A stretch of DNA of 30,182 nt from a virus. The notes beneath the pieces were generated by a model that saw only the letters and a program-made list of their open reading frames with translations, was not told where the DNA came from and ran no database searches. Made by a program: the position numbers and the translations under genes. Positions 1-5,804 of this stretch are shown here, piece after piece; the stretch's first letter is position 1, and every line of letters starts with the position of its first letter. The DNA is taken from positions 1 to 30,182 of IMG/VR virus record IMGVR_UViG_3300036717_000098, one strand, 5' to 3'.

Positions 1-60
1 GCGGCGGCGGCGTCGGCGGCGGCGGCGTCGGCGGCGGCGGCGGCGGCGGCGTCGGCGGTG
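1..60. repeat. GCG/GTC trinucleotide repeat
   Basis: The first 60 bases are almost entirely GGC and GTC triplets on the plus strand. They encode the Ala/Asp repeat tail of the minus-strand gene. The tract continues past the window edge and is a place where length variation or assembly error is likely. Confidence 0.9.
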
Positions 61-512
61 TAGGCGTTACGCGCTTTACGTAATTTATCAAAGTTGATAG
101 GAACTTTTCGCATTTCCGAAAGTATGTTATCGATGTAAATTAGTTTGTTTGGAAACTTTTTATGATCGAAATGTTCGCGCGCTGATTCGACAATAAAGAT
201 AAGCATTGGTATTTTTATTTTTTCTAAATCTTGTCCTGGCGTAATGGCTTCCAGAAACTCACGCGGCCATTCTTTTGATCTAGCCATTGGAAGACCTTCA
301 AAGATTCTATCTTCCAGTCGTGCCATCCACTCCGGAATTCCTAATTCCGTTTCATAATCCTTGTGATCAGACCCGTGAATCGTGCACCCGACAGCACAGC
401 CCTTTTTGCCCGTCCAGTATTCGCCCTTGATCAATTCATCAGCTTTTTGATGAGCTATCACTCGGTTCAAATATTTATCTTTAATTTCTTGTTTGTTAAA
501 ATATGCTTCCAT
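1..512 (-). CDS. Phage protein with Ala/Asp repeat tail (partial)
   Basis: The gene runs off the left edge of the window, so its C-terminus is missing. The visible 170 residues start MEAYFNKQEIKDKYL and contain the segment KGCAVGCTIHGSDH, followed by ETELGIPEWMARLEDRIFEG. I recognise this as a recurrent phage/bacterial hypothetical family with a globular N-terminus and a low-complexity Ala tail. From about residue 151 the protein becomes ADAAAAAADAAAA, encoded by almost pure GCC/GAC triplets. The start at 512 was chosen because the upstream small gene ends in TAATG overlapping this ATG and GGAGAAGGTG lies just before it. An in-frame ATG 45 nt upstream (557) is an alternative but would overlap the upstream gene. 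Function is unknown; the Cys and His residues in the conserved segment could bind metal, which is inference. Confidence 0.75.
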   Translation of the reverse strand, partial: MEAYFNKQEIKDKYLNRVIAHQKADELIKGEYWTGKKGCAVGCTIHGSDHKDYETELGIPEWMARLEDRIFEGLPMARSKEWPREFLEAITPGQDLEKIKIPMLIFIVESAREHFDHKKFPNKLIYIDNILSEMRKVPINFDKLRKARNAYTADAAAAAAADAAAADAAA

Positions 513-604
513 TATGCCACCTTCTCCAATCGTTCTGCTAAATAAGGTCTTTGCCATGAGCCCTTCCAAATCTCACTCACTTTCTTTTCGTCTGAGTCGC
601 TCAC
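512..604 (-). CDS. 30-residue small protein, GTG start
   Basis: A 30-residue reading frame begins with GTG inside a GTGA overlap with the stop of the upstream gene and ends in TAATG overlapping the next start. Both junctions are the translational-coupling types used throughout this arm. AGGTGG sits a few bases upstream of the start. The peptide begins MSDSDEKKVSEIWKG and ends YLAERLEKVA; it is charged and probably helical. No family is recognised. The frame remains open upstream of the GTG, so a longer form cannot be excluded, but the coupled start is the best choice. Confidence 0.55.
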   Translation of the reverse strand: MSDSDEKKVSEIWKGSWQRPYLAERLEKVA

Positions 605-930
605 TTCCCACCTTGCTTGTTTAGGAGTTTGCGAGCTCTGATCATAAAATCCGACCACACTTGAAAATTTAGAGCGCTGTGTTTTGTCATTTCTTCGAGT
701 AGACCTACAGCATTATCTTCGACTTCGATAGGCTCGATCATGATTAGTCTGGCTTGGTGGGTGTCGATCTGTTTTTCCTCTTTGGTGCACCAAGAGTTTA
801 GCCCGTGCGCTTGTGCGCCATAAACAACCTTACTCCGCTCGAGGATGAGTCCGTTTAGGAAGTCATATTTCTCTAGCCTACCCATTCCGTAGGTGCGCGC
901 AATATCATCTTCAGTAAAGAAGTCACTCAT
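601..930 (-). CDS. Hypothetical phage protein, 109 aa
   Basis: This 109-residue soluble protein begins MSDFFTEDDIARTYGMGRLE and ends in a basic RARKLLNKQGGK. There is no signal peptide or membrane segment, and no family is recognised. The start overlaps the upstream gene's stop by four bases (ATGA type) and the stop overlaps the next gene's GTG. It sits in a run of coupled small genes at the distal end of the early operon, a usual place for host-takeover or anti-defence genes, though that is only a positional inference. Confidence 0.75.
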   Translation of the reverse strand: MSDFFTEDDIARTYGMGRLEKYDFLNGLILERSKVVYGAQAHGLNSWCTKEEKQIDTHQARLIMIEPIEVEDNAVGLLEEMTKHSALNFQVWSDFMIRARKLLNKQGGK

Positions 931-1196
931 AGGCTGGCCGTTTCGAGCACTGCCGCGAACGTTTCTTCGTAAGCTTTTCTCATTTCAAGGGCCACTTGTG
1001 CGAGCTTTTTAATTGCAGCCAAATTCGCCGATGCCTTTATATAAAGTGTCGGGTCAACGATTGGTGCTACTGTCTCAGCATTTGAAATGCATTTTAGAAA
1101 CGCTTCAAGGTCAAGAGAGTTCGCAATCTTGCCCATTTCGATGATTCGCATTTGTGTTGTAATATAGGTCTTACCGTCCATAACGTGTTCTTTCAT
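927..1196 (-). CDS. Hypothetical helical phage protein, 89 aa
   Basis: The 89-residue product starts MKEHVMDGKTYITTQMRIIE and continues as a mostly helical, Ala-rich sequence ending ETFAAVLETASL. A clean AGGAGG lies about 8 nt before the ATG, which itself overlaps the TGA of the upstream membrane-protein gene. The stop overlaps the downstream start by four bases. No known domain is recognised. The strong ribosome binding site suggests it is translated well relative to its neighbours. Confidence 0.75.
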   Translation of the reverse strand: MKEHVMDGKTYITTQMRIIEMGKIANSLDLEAFLKCISNAETVAPIVDPTLYIKASANLAAIKKLAQVALEMRKAYEETFAAVLETASL

Positions 1197-1357
1197 ATGT
1201 GTAACCTCCTACACGACCATTCAAATAAATCGCACAAGCCCCAAGGAATCAGTATTGGCGATAAGATGATCGCAAACACTAACATGACTGCGCCAATAAA
1301 CAGAAAACTAACTACCACAAAAATGAATGCGAAAAAAGTTAAAAGACGATCAATCAT
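1193..1357 (-). CDS. Small two-helix membrane protein, 54 aa
   Basis: The product starts MIDRLLTFFAFIFVVVSFLF and has two adjoining hydrophobic stretches (about residues 5-22 and 23-39), then an amphipathic, Cys- and Trp-containing tail ending CRRLHI. A longer frame extends upstream to 1627, but that extension lies inside two genes in other frames and reads as low-quality sequence. I therefore start at the ATG that overlaps the upstream TGA (ATGA, 1354-1357). It and the gene before it form a pair of tiny inner-membrane proteins. A holin role is possible, but nothing specific shows it. Confidence 0.6.
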   Translation of the reverse strand: MIDRLLTFFAFIFVVVSFLFIGAVMLVFAIILSPILIPWGLCDLFEWSCRRLHI

Positions 1358-1542
1358 CTTAACCTCACTTTCGGGAAGTGGGGAATCTGTACACCCATAG
1401 CTTGAAGGAGAAAAAGAATCATGTAGACCGCCACAAGTGCCACGATGATACTTCGAAGCGACGGCGGCATCGAGATGCGGTAAGCTAGCTGATAGATGAA
1501 ACCACAAACTCCTACAGTAAACAAAAGCCCAATTAGATTCAC
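1354..1542 (-). CDS. Small two-helix membrane protein, 62 aa
   Basis: This 62-residue protein has an N-terminal hydrophobic helix (MNLIGLLFTVGVCGFIYQLA), a short turn with ISMPPSLRS, a second helix (IIVALVAVYMILFLLQAMGV) and a short basic tail. The layout resembles the very small two-transmembrane proteins common in bacteria and phages (for example Thivi_2564-like proteins), a resemblance by eye only. The start overlaps the upstream stop and the end overlaps the next start, each by four bases. Function is unknown. Confidence 0.65.
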   Translation of the reverse strand: MNLIGLLFTVGVCGFIYQLAYRISMPPSLRSIIVALVAVYMILFLLQAMGVQIPHFPKVRLR

Positions 1543-1817
1543 GACAAAGCCCCTCTTGATTTAATGGCCGCTTCAATCGCGGGCCAAAGTGTTTCGAAAT
1601 CGATTTGCGCAGCCACACAAGCACCAACTTGCGTTTCGAGCACCAAACAAAATGACGGCTTATTATCTATGGACCCGTCTGGAATGACGTGAATTTCAAC
1701 TGGCCTGATTTCTGAGACGACAGGAAGGTAGAGTTCAATTGGTGAGGAGGCCTTCCAAAGATAGGTGGGGCATTCCGGGTGGTCAGAGACGACCGTGCGA
1801 TTATGTGAAGCTTTCAT
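1539..1817 (-). CDS. Hypothetical phage protein, 92 aa
   Basis: A 92-residue soluble protein starting MKASHNRTVVSDHPECPTYL and ending AIKSRGALS. It is predicted to mix beta strands (roughly residues 27-66) with a C-terminal helix. No signal peptide, membrane segment or known motif is seen. The ATG follows one base after the upstream TAA and the stop overlaps the downstream ATG, so it is part of the same coupled transcript. Confidence 0.65.
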   Translation of the reverse strand: MKASHNRTVVSDHPECPTYLWKASSPIELYLPVVSEIRPVEIHVIPDGSIDNKPSFCLVLETQVGACVAAQIDFETLWPAIEAAIKSRGALS

Positions 1818-2027
1818 TTAGGCCCTATCTGGAAGCGGAGGCGGCCCGCTCCCTGGTGGCCATGCAGGCCCTGGGTTTTTGTTTCGCTCAGCCATTCCGC
1901 GCCAAAACTCGACGTCCTTTTTAAGGTCGCGAATTTCCCCATCGTGAATAAACCCAGCCCAATCGCGCCCGGCGTACATGCCTAAACAAAATAGAATTAT
2001 GCCGCCCGCGAGCATTGCCAAAATCAT
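1818..2027 (-). CDS. Single-pass membrane protein with Pro-rich tail
   Basis: The protein begins MILAMLAGGIILFCLGMYAG, one transmembrane helix, followed by a charged helical segment (HDGEIRDLKKDVEFWRGMAE) and a Pro/Gly-rich end (PPGSGPPPLPDRA). I chose the ATG at 2027 because it overlaps the upstream gene's TGA (ATGA) and has GGAAGAG about 9 nt upstream. A start 21 bases earlier (2048, MVEETPS) is in frame and also possible. The layout of one membrane helix plus a coiled segment is reminiscent of inner-membrane spanins, but the protein is short and no lysis genes adjoin it, so I do not assign that role. Confidence 0.6.
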   Translation of the reverse strand: MILAMLAGGIILFCLGMYAGRDWAGFIHDGEIRDLKKDVEFWRGMAERNKNPGPAWPPGSGPPPLPDRA

Positions 2028-2158
2028 CGACGGCGTCTCTTCCACCATTTGATGGTGTCGTTTCCGACGTACCCGGCTAAGACTCCTACCAATATTGATT
2101 CAGGTCCGAAGGCCAAAGCCCATGCCTGCCAGATTTTTATCGGACAAATGTTTATCAT
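2024..2158 (-). CDS. 44-residue membrane protein
   Basis: This 44-residue frame starts MINICPIKIWQAWALAFGPE, has one hydrophobic segment through SILVGVLAGYVG and ends in the positive stretch KWWKRRRR. Its ATG overlaps the stop of the DUF3310 gene (ATGA, 2155-2158) and its own TGA overlaps the next ATG (2024-2027). The two coupled junctions and the membrane-anchor composition argue that it is real despite its size. Function is unknown. Confidence 0.6.
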   Translation of the reverse strand: MINICPIKIWQAWALAFGPESILVGVLAGYVGNDTIKWWKRRRR

Positions 2159-2661
2159 TTCTTTCCCATCTCGTTAGGACGGCAAGCCGCCCGGCCCTCT
2201 TTTTCAGCCTTTAGATTTTCAATGTAGCGGAGCAAATACCAAGCCGCTTTGTCTAAGTCCTCTATCAACTTGGCGGGGTCTTTACGGCCTGCGCGGCTTA
2301 GATACTTTACAGTGTTGCCAATATGATAGCCGAGCTTTTGGTCTTCAATAAATTCAATGACTTCGATTTTCCCGAAGTTGTAGTGGGGCGGGTGGTTCAC
2401 TAAATCTTTACTCGGAAACATTTTTTCAAGGTCTTTTTTAGCAACCCCTTCGTAGTTATTATGATCCTTGTCATACGGAAACTTCTCAAAAGTAAGTTTC
2501 CATTCAGGAGGCAAAAATCTAGTAAGATCTATGACCAATTTTTCAGTCGGCGGAGGGTTCATTTCTATCGTTAACACTCTATGAATGATGTCTTCGGTAA
2601 CTCGAAAGCTAGCAATATCATGCTTTTTTAAAATTCGAAGAATGTCCTCTTCTAAACTCAT
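2155..2661 (-). CDS. DUF3310 family protein
   Basis: The C-terminal half carries the DUF3310 signature: VNHPPHYNFGKIEVIEFIED (about residues 88-107), then GNTVKYLSRAGRK and a helix with DLDKAAWYLLRYIE. Members of this family occur in many phages; T7 gp1.7, a nucleotide kinase, is the best studied relative. The N-terminal 80 residues are unassigned. A role in nucleotide metabolism is inferred from the family. The gene starts within the TGA of the upstream membrane coiled-coil gene (four-base overlap) and ends overlapping a 44-residue membrane protein. Confidence 0.8.
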   Translation of the reverse strand: MSLEEDILRILKKHDIASFRVTEDIIHRVLTIEMNPPPTEKLVIDLTRFLPPEWKLTFEKFPYDKDHNNYEGVAKKDLEKMFPSKDLVNHPPHYNFGKIEVIEFIEDQKLGYHIGNTVKYLSRAGRKDPAKLIEDLDKAAWYLLRYIENLKAEKEGRAACRPNEMGKK

Positions 2662-3077
2662 TGGGTCACCTTTGTTGTTCTTCGGGTTGCGTTATAGTTA
2701 GGAGTCTTTGGCTTCAACGGGTCTTTTTGAATCACTACGTTGACCGTTCTCGTTGTCTCGATGATTCGCTTTTCTAAAGTGCGCTGACGAACCACCAACG
2801 TCTCAATCTCTTTATGGAGTTTGTCGTAAACGGCCTCAAGCTGATTTAGTTTTATGCTGTAGTCGGCGAGCTTATTCTTGGTGAATAAAATCTCATTGTC
2901 CTGCCTTTTAATACTCCCGAAGTAATTTTCTGAGGCCTGGAAATATTCCACGGCTCGGTCTCTAACGGTATTCATATCCCTACGTAAAAGTGCGACTCTC
3001 TCATCGTCCCTCAATCCGTAAACAATAAGAGCTAGTGCGATTGAGATGACAACTACCGATAAAATATAGATGATCAT
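2658..3077 (-). CDS. Membrane-anchored coiled-coil protein
   Basis: An N-terminal transmembrane helix (MIIYILSVVVISIALALIVY) is followed by about 90 residues of heptad-like charged/hydrophobic sequence (about 45-107), probably a coiled coil, then a basic Thr-rich tail ending RRTTKVTQ. The protein should sit in the inner membrane with its coiled coil in the cytoplasm or periplasm; orientation is not clear. AAAGGATAAG lies just before the ATG. It is the first protein gene after the tRNA on this strand. No specific family is recognised. Confidence 0.7.
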   Translation of the reverse strand: MIIYILSVVVISIALALIVYGLRDDERVALLRRDMNTVRDRAVEYFQASENYFGSIKRQDNEILFTKNKLADYSIKLNQLEAVYDKLHKEIETLVVRQRTLEKRIIETTRTVNVVIQKDPLKPKTPNYNATRRTTKVTQ

Positions 3078-3093
3078 AACTTATCCTTTCAAA

Positions 3094-3169
3094 TGGCTGG
3101 GTTGGTAGGGCTCGAACCTACGACCACACCGTTAACAGCGGTGGGCTCTTCCAACTGAGCTACAACCCA
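3094..3169 (-). tRNA. tRNA-Asn(GTT)
   Basis: A complete 76-nt cloverleaf is present on the minus strand. The acceptor arms TGGGTTG and CAACCCA pair over 7 bp. The D arm is GCTC-AGTTGGAA-GAGC, the anticodon arm CACCG-CTGTTAA-CGGTG with anticodon GTT, and the T arm GTAGG-TTCGAGC-CCTAC. The discriminator is G and the CCA end is encoded. It lies 17 nt upstream of the coiled-coil gene and only 2 nt downstream of a large inverted-repeat element on the same strand. It would read AAC/AAT codons. Confidence 0.95.
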
Positions 3170-3171
3170 TC

Positions 3172-3282
3172 AGTGATGCGCTAAAAGTAAAGACCGAATT
3201 TCTACTACGTTGCGTGGCCCAGAGTTTTTAGGAACGGGCACGTCGTATCGGTCGGGTAGTGACTCCCTGTTAGCGCATCACT
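3172..3282. ncRNA. Putative 111-nt structured RNA beside the tRNA
   Basis: The ends form a perfect 13-bp inverted repeat (3172-3184 with 3270-3282). Inside it, GACCGA (3192-3197) pairs with TCGGTC (3248-3253). The latter directly adjoins a second stem, TACG-TT-GCGT-G-GCCC (3206-3220) with GGGC-ACGT-CGTA (3236-3247). A third short hairpin, GGG-T-AG-TGA-CT-CCC (3254-3267), completes a three-way junction. No open frame of note occupies the region. On the minus strand it ends 2 nt before the tRNA 5' end, suggesting co-transcription. The one G-U pair used favours the plus strand slightly, so strand is left open. It does not match a ribozyme or riboswitch that I recognise. Confidence 0.5.
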
Positions 3283-3303
3283 CAAAAGTTCAATCGCGTT
3301 CGA

Positions 3304-3357
3304 AAAACTCAAAGCGCGCGCACGCGGAGTGTGTGACGTCCCGGCGCGCACGCTTTG
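3304..3357 (-). terminator. Rho-independent terminator after SSB gene
   Basis: On the minus strand CAAAGCGTGCGCGC pairs with GTGCGCGCGCTTTG (14 bp with two G-U pairs) around an 18-20 nt loop, followed at once by AGTTTTTCG. It lies about 40 nt after the stop of the ssDNA-binding protein gene. The G-U pairs would be mismatches on the other strand and the T tract is only on this side, so it acts on minus-strand transcripts. It would separate the recombination genes from the structured RNA, tRNA and distal genes. Confidence 0.75.
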
Positions 3358-3396
3358 ATGTAAACTAAAAACGCTCAACCACGAACATCTTAGTTT

Positions 3397-3996
3397 TTAA
3401 GCAAAGTCTTCATCAACATCGTCGGCATTATCATCGCTACTCATAGCTCCCGCGTTTACAGGCGAAAATACTTGATCGGCCGATTTCTTACCACCAAATG
3501 ATTTGCCGTCGCGAAGTTTTTGCACATGATCTAAAATAAATCCAACGCCCCTTTTGCCCGCAAACTCCCATACATACGCATAGACGTAAGCACGAGCGTA
3601 GCAACCCGGGTAAAAATCACTCGGCTCTAAAATAGGTTGCACGTTCTCGTCCACTACGCCTGGACGCTGGTCTTCATTCGTTGAAGCCTTAATAGCCCAG
3701 CACCCTTTATAGCCGTCTTTATCGGCGTGCTTTGGGCTATCGCCGTCAACTACGGGCGACTCAAGATCATCCGGCCAACTATCTTTGTCAGCTCCGAACT
3801 TTGCAATCTTGGCCTCTTTGATTGCGTTTTTAATTGGTGATAAATCAGAGTTCTTTGGAAAAAGCATCGTGACTGAAAACTTAGGCTTTCCCCCTTTAAA
3901 CGCGTTCGCCTTAAAGACGTGAGGGTAGCTCACTCTGAATTCAGGTGTTAGTAGTCGTGATTTCTCTTTATCTGCTTTTGGCGCTTTAGCTGCCAT
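3397..3996 (-). CDS. Enc34-type (DUF2815) ssDNA-binding protein
   Basis: The 199-residue protein matches by eye the DUF2815 / Enc34 phage ssDNA-binding family: an early LTPEFRVSYPHVFKANAFKG strand region, then KPKFSVTMLFPK, and a central FYPGCYARAYVYAYVWEFAG segment typical of the OB-like fold. The tail is acidic and ends DDVDEDFA, like the partner-binding tails of SSB proteins. It should coat single-stranded phage DNA in the cytoplasm during replication or recombination. It lies beside a DUF2800 gene, its usual partner in phage genomes. ATG is preceded by a GGGGAGAA ribosome binding site. Confidence 0.85.
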   Translation of the reverse strand: MAAKAPKADKEKSRLLTPEFRVSYPHVFKANAFKGGKPKFSVTMLFPKNSDLSPIKNAIKEAKIAKFGADKDSWPDDLESPVVDGDSPKHADKDGYKGCWAIKASTNEDQRPGVVDENVQPILEPSDFYPGCYARAYVYAYVWEFAGKRGVGFILDHVQKLRDGKSFGGKKSADQVFSPVNAGAMSSDDNADDVDEDFA

Positions 3997-4028
3997 GTTC
4001 TCCCCTTTTTCGGTTTTACCGTTTTTGT

Positions 4029-4322
4029 TTATGCGTTACCAATAGTGTCGTCATCAGTGTCAAACTCTTCGGCATCTTGTTCATAAGCAGGTTCATGCGC
4101 ATCATCGGATGCGTGCACTTCTTCCCCTTGCGTTTCAAGACCGTTATCAATTGCCGAAACAGGCAACTCATCAGTAGAAGTTCCCAACTCCTTTTTTGGA
4201 GCGGCCTTCCCTGGCTTTTTTGCGCCACTCCGCCTCGCTTTTAAGACCTTTTTCTTTGACGAGACTTTCTTCTTGGATTTCGATTTCGCCTTGACTGACG
4301 ATTTTAATTTTTTCTTTGCCAT
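4029..4322 (-). CDS. Lys-rich basic/acidic protein
   Basis: The N-terminal half is extremely Lys/Ser-rich (MAKKKLKSSVKAKSKSKKK and onward), like histone-H1-type or disordered nucleic-acid-binding tails. The C-terminal half is strongly acidic (EEFDTDDDTIGNA). An ATG three bases upstream (4325) is the alternative start; 4322 was preferred because GGGGGA then has a usable spacing. The first 152 nt overlap the end of the DUF2800 gene in another frame, unusually long for this arm. The protein may bind DNA or the neighbouring ssDNA-binding protein; this rests on composition alone. Confidence 0.55.
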   Translation of the reverse strand: MAKKKLKSSVKAKSKSKKKVSSKKKVLKARRSGAKKPGKAAPKKELGTSTDELPVSAIDNGLETQGEEVHASDDAHEPAYEQDAEEFDTDDDTIGNA

Positions 4323-5067
4323 CATTTCCCCCTATAGGATTAGTTTTAAAAATCTCAATTGCTTTCTCAAATTTGGCCTCCCTCTTCAATGGGCAGATTG
4401 ATTTCGCACGGCAAAAATAACACCAAGAACCTTCCTTATATTCCGGCTTGTTCTCAACTCGCCATACGGCATCACGAAAAACTTTAACGTAAGCTTTCAG
4501 TTCGTCAATGGTTATGTCCCAAAAAGTTGGGCCATCGTAACCCTTGATGCGCGGCTGAATAATCCAAAGTCTTACCGTCTGAAAGTTCCACTGGTACTTG
4601 GCTGCGAGGCCAAGCCCGTAGAAAATCATTTGAAGGTTCTCTTTGGCACTCACCGCGTGACCAGCACCATATTTAAAATCGAAGACGTGAAGAGTTCCGA
4701 AGTGGTCGAGCACTGCGCCGTCGAAGGTTCCAAACATTTCAGGATGAATGAAATCTAGATAGACGCGCGTTTCGACCAGGACTTCAGCGTTTAGCTCGGC
4801 CCCTTTTTTAAGCATGAAATGAGCAGCGTCTCTCGCGTGAGTGTACATTTCAGACCTCGGCGCAGAAACAAACGCACCAGCCGTATTGGGACTTAAAAGC
4901 TTAAGCATCATCTCTTCTAACAGCTCGTGGGCCTTAGTCCCCTCTTCGGCCCACACGCTTGTCTTATCGGGCTGCCCTTCCGACGCCTCGACAGAGGCGC
5001 TACATTGCGTCCAACGTTCGGAACCACTCGCCGAGAACTTAGAATGCGCCCTTCCCCCATGCTTCAT
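4171..5067 (-). CDS. DUF2800 family, Cas4/RecB-like protein
   Basis: The start motif SKFSASGSERWTQCSASVEA and the EEGTKAHELLEEM segment (about 41-53) are characteristic of DUF2800 proteins, which are related to RecB/Cas4 nucleases. A nuclease core is suggested by GTFDGAVLDHFGTLHVFDFK (D...DFK, roughly residues 113-132). A Cys cluster follows at CYFCRAKSICPLK (about 217-229), the usual place of an iron-sulfur-binding cluster. The 298 residues are shorter than most relatives I know, and the last 50 codons overlap the Lys-rich gene in another frame. It probably processes DNA ends for recombination with the adjacent ssDNA-binding protein. The ATG overlaps the upstream TAA (TAATG). Confidence 0.8.
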   Translation of the reverse strand: MKHGGRAHSKFSASGSERWTQCSASVEASEGQPDKTSVWAEEGTKAHELLEEMMLKLLSPNTAGAFVSAPRSEMYTHARDAAHFMLKKGAELNAEVLVETRVYLDFIHPEMFGTFDGAVLDHFGTLHVFDFKYGAGHAVSAKENLQMIFYGLGLAAKYQWNFQTVRLWIIQPRIKGYDGPTFWDITIDELKAYVKVFRDAVWRVENKPEYKEGSWCYFCRAKSICPLKREAKFEKAIEIFKTNPIGGNDGKEKIKIVSQGEIEIQEESLVKEKGLKSEAEWRKKAREGRSKKGVGNFY

Positions 5068-5306
5068 TATCCGTCTTCTCTTTCAAATGAGCCAAGCTCC
5101 GCCGGTAGCCTTTGAAGTTGCCCGTCCCGAAGTGCTTTCCCGATCCACATGTAGGCCTCTTCTAACTTTTGAAGCGCCAAGATTTTAGGCGCCCCTGGGT
5201 CAAGGGCCTCAACGTGAATGGTGAGTTCGGTGAACATCGCCTTAAAGCCTTGTTGGGCCGCTAACGCGATGTCGTCGTACTTTACGTAGTCATACCGTCC
5301 GGCCAT
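5067..5306 (-). CDS. Candidate Acb2/Tad1-type cyclic-nucleotide sponge
   Basis: This 79-residue helical protein contains LALQKLEEAYMWIGKALRDG (about residues 43-62). That matches my memory of the Acb2/Tad1 hairpin-domain signature (AL-x-KLEEA-x-MW-x-x-KAI) preceded by a Pro-containing turn, here LDPGAP. Known members bind the cyclic nucleotide signals of CBASS or Thoeris immunity and so stop defence activation; whether this protein does so is inference. The length fits the short Acb2 form. It is coupled on both sides by TAATG overlaps, sitting between an acidic protein gene and DUF2800. The N-terminal residues are MAGRYDYVKYDDIALAAQQG. Confidence 0.65.
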   Translation of the reverse strand: MAGRYDYVKYDDIALAAQQGFKAMFTELTIHVEALDPGAPKILALQKLEEAYMWIGKALRDGQLQRLPAELGSFEREDG

Positions 5307-5773
5307 TAGATAGCCATCGCTTCAATCACGGCAGCGTAATCACCAGGATCGATTTCAGTAATGCTTTCTGTCTTGAACTTCTTTTTCAAGATTGAAAGAA
5401 CCTGTTCGCGACCTTTTTTACCGCCTGCACGTGCTCTTGCTTTACAGGCGTCGTTCACTTCCGAGACCGTAACTTTTTTAGCTTTCTTTGTAGTCACGAA
5501 ATCGTCTTCATTAGTCGTTGTCCCGGTTTCTTCAACTTCAGTTTCTTCGTCTTCATCAAACGTCGCCGCAGCCCTTTTTGTGCCCGTAGCCGTTTTCTTA
5601 GTCTCGAAGTCTTCGCCCGCCTGGTCCGTATTAATTGTCGTTCTTGTTTTTCGAGTGGTCTTCTCTTCGAGCGGCGAGCCGTCTAAGTTATCCGCAAACG
5701 CTCTTAAGTGTTTCACTAGGTCAACGCGGTTCTTACCCGTCACTGATACTGTGATTTGATTTTCCGTTGTCAT
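5306..5773 (-). CDS. Phage protein with acidic linker and C-terminal helical domain
   Basis: The start at 5773 (MTTENQITVSVTGKN) follows AAGGAGAAC at good spacing. An upstream in-frame extension to 5854 overlaps the preceding gene and is rejected. Residues 1-40 form a short beta-rich head, about 41-95 is a Thr/Glu-rich linker, and the last 55 residues (VTVSEVNDACKARARAGGKK to the end) form a small helical domain. I recall this domain as recurring at the C-termini of phage proteins, with the pattern of a gly-x-x-x helix followed by ITEIDPGDYAAVIEAM. Function is not known. It heads a TAATG-coupled set with the Acb2-like gene. Confidence 0.75.
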   Translation of the reverse strand: MTTENQITVSVTGKNRVDLVKHLRAFADNLDGSPLEEKTTRKTRTTINTDQAGEDFETKKTATGTKRAAATFDEDEETEVEETGTTTNEDDFVTTKKAKKVTVSEVNDACKARARAGGKKGREQVLSILKKKFKTESITEIDPGDYAAVIEAMAI

Positions 5774-5804
5774 ATTTGTTCTCCTTGGTTTTGCCTTTCG
5801 GCGG

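Noticed and set aside
1-60. CRISPR array
   Set aside because: The repeat is a trinucleotide coding repeat with no spacers.
363-545. Plus-strand 60-codon frame
   Set aside because: It lies opposite the Ala/Asp-repeat gene, has no ribosome binding site, and its protein has no recognisable character.
1193-1542. Holin pair
   Set aside because: Two tiny two-helix membrane proteins are present, but no endolysin or spanin gene adjoins them, so the lysis role cannot be supported.
1358-1627. N-terminal extension of the 54-aa membrane protein to 144 aa
   Set aside because: The extension is antiparallel to nothing but overlaps two coupled genes in other frames and reads as random sequence; the coupled ATG at 1357 is a better start.
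3094-3169. Prophage attachment site in the tRNA
   Set aside because: No integrase gene or duplicated tRNA 3' end is seen in the window.
4016-4228. 70-codon minus-strand frame inside the Lys-rich gene
   Set aside because: It overlaps the Lys-rich gene and has the repetitive Met/Leu content of a shifted reading of Lys/Asp codons.
5361-5759. 132-codon plus-strand frame rich in Val/Ser
   Set aside because: It is the complement of the Thr/Glu-rich linker gene; composition is explained by that gene.
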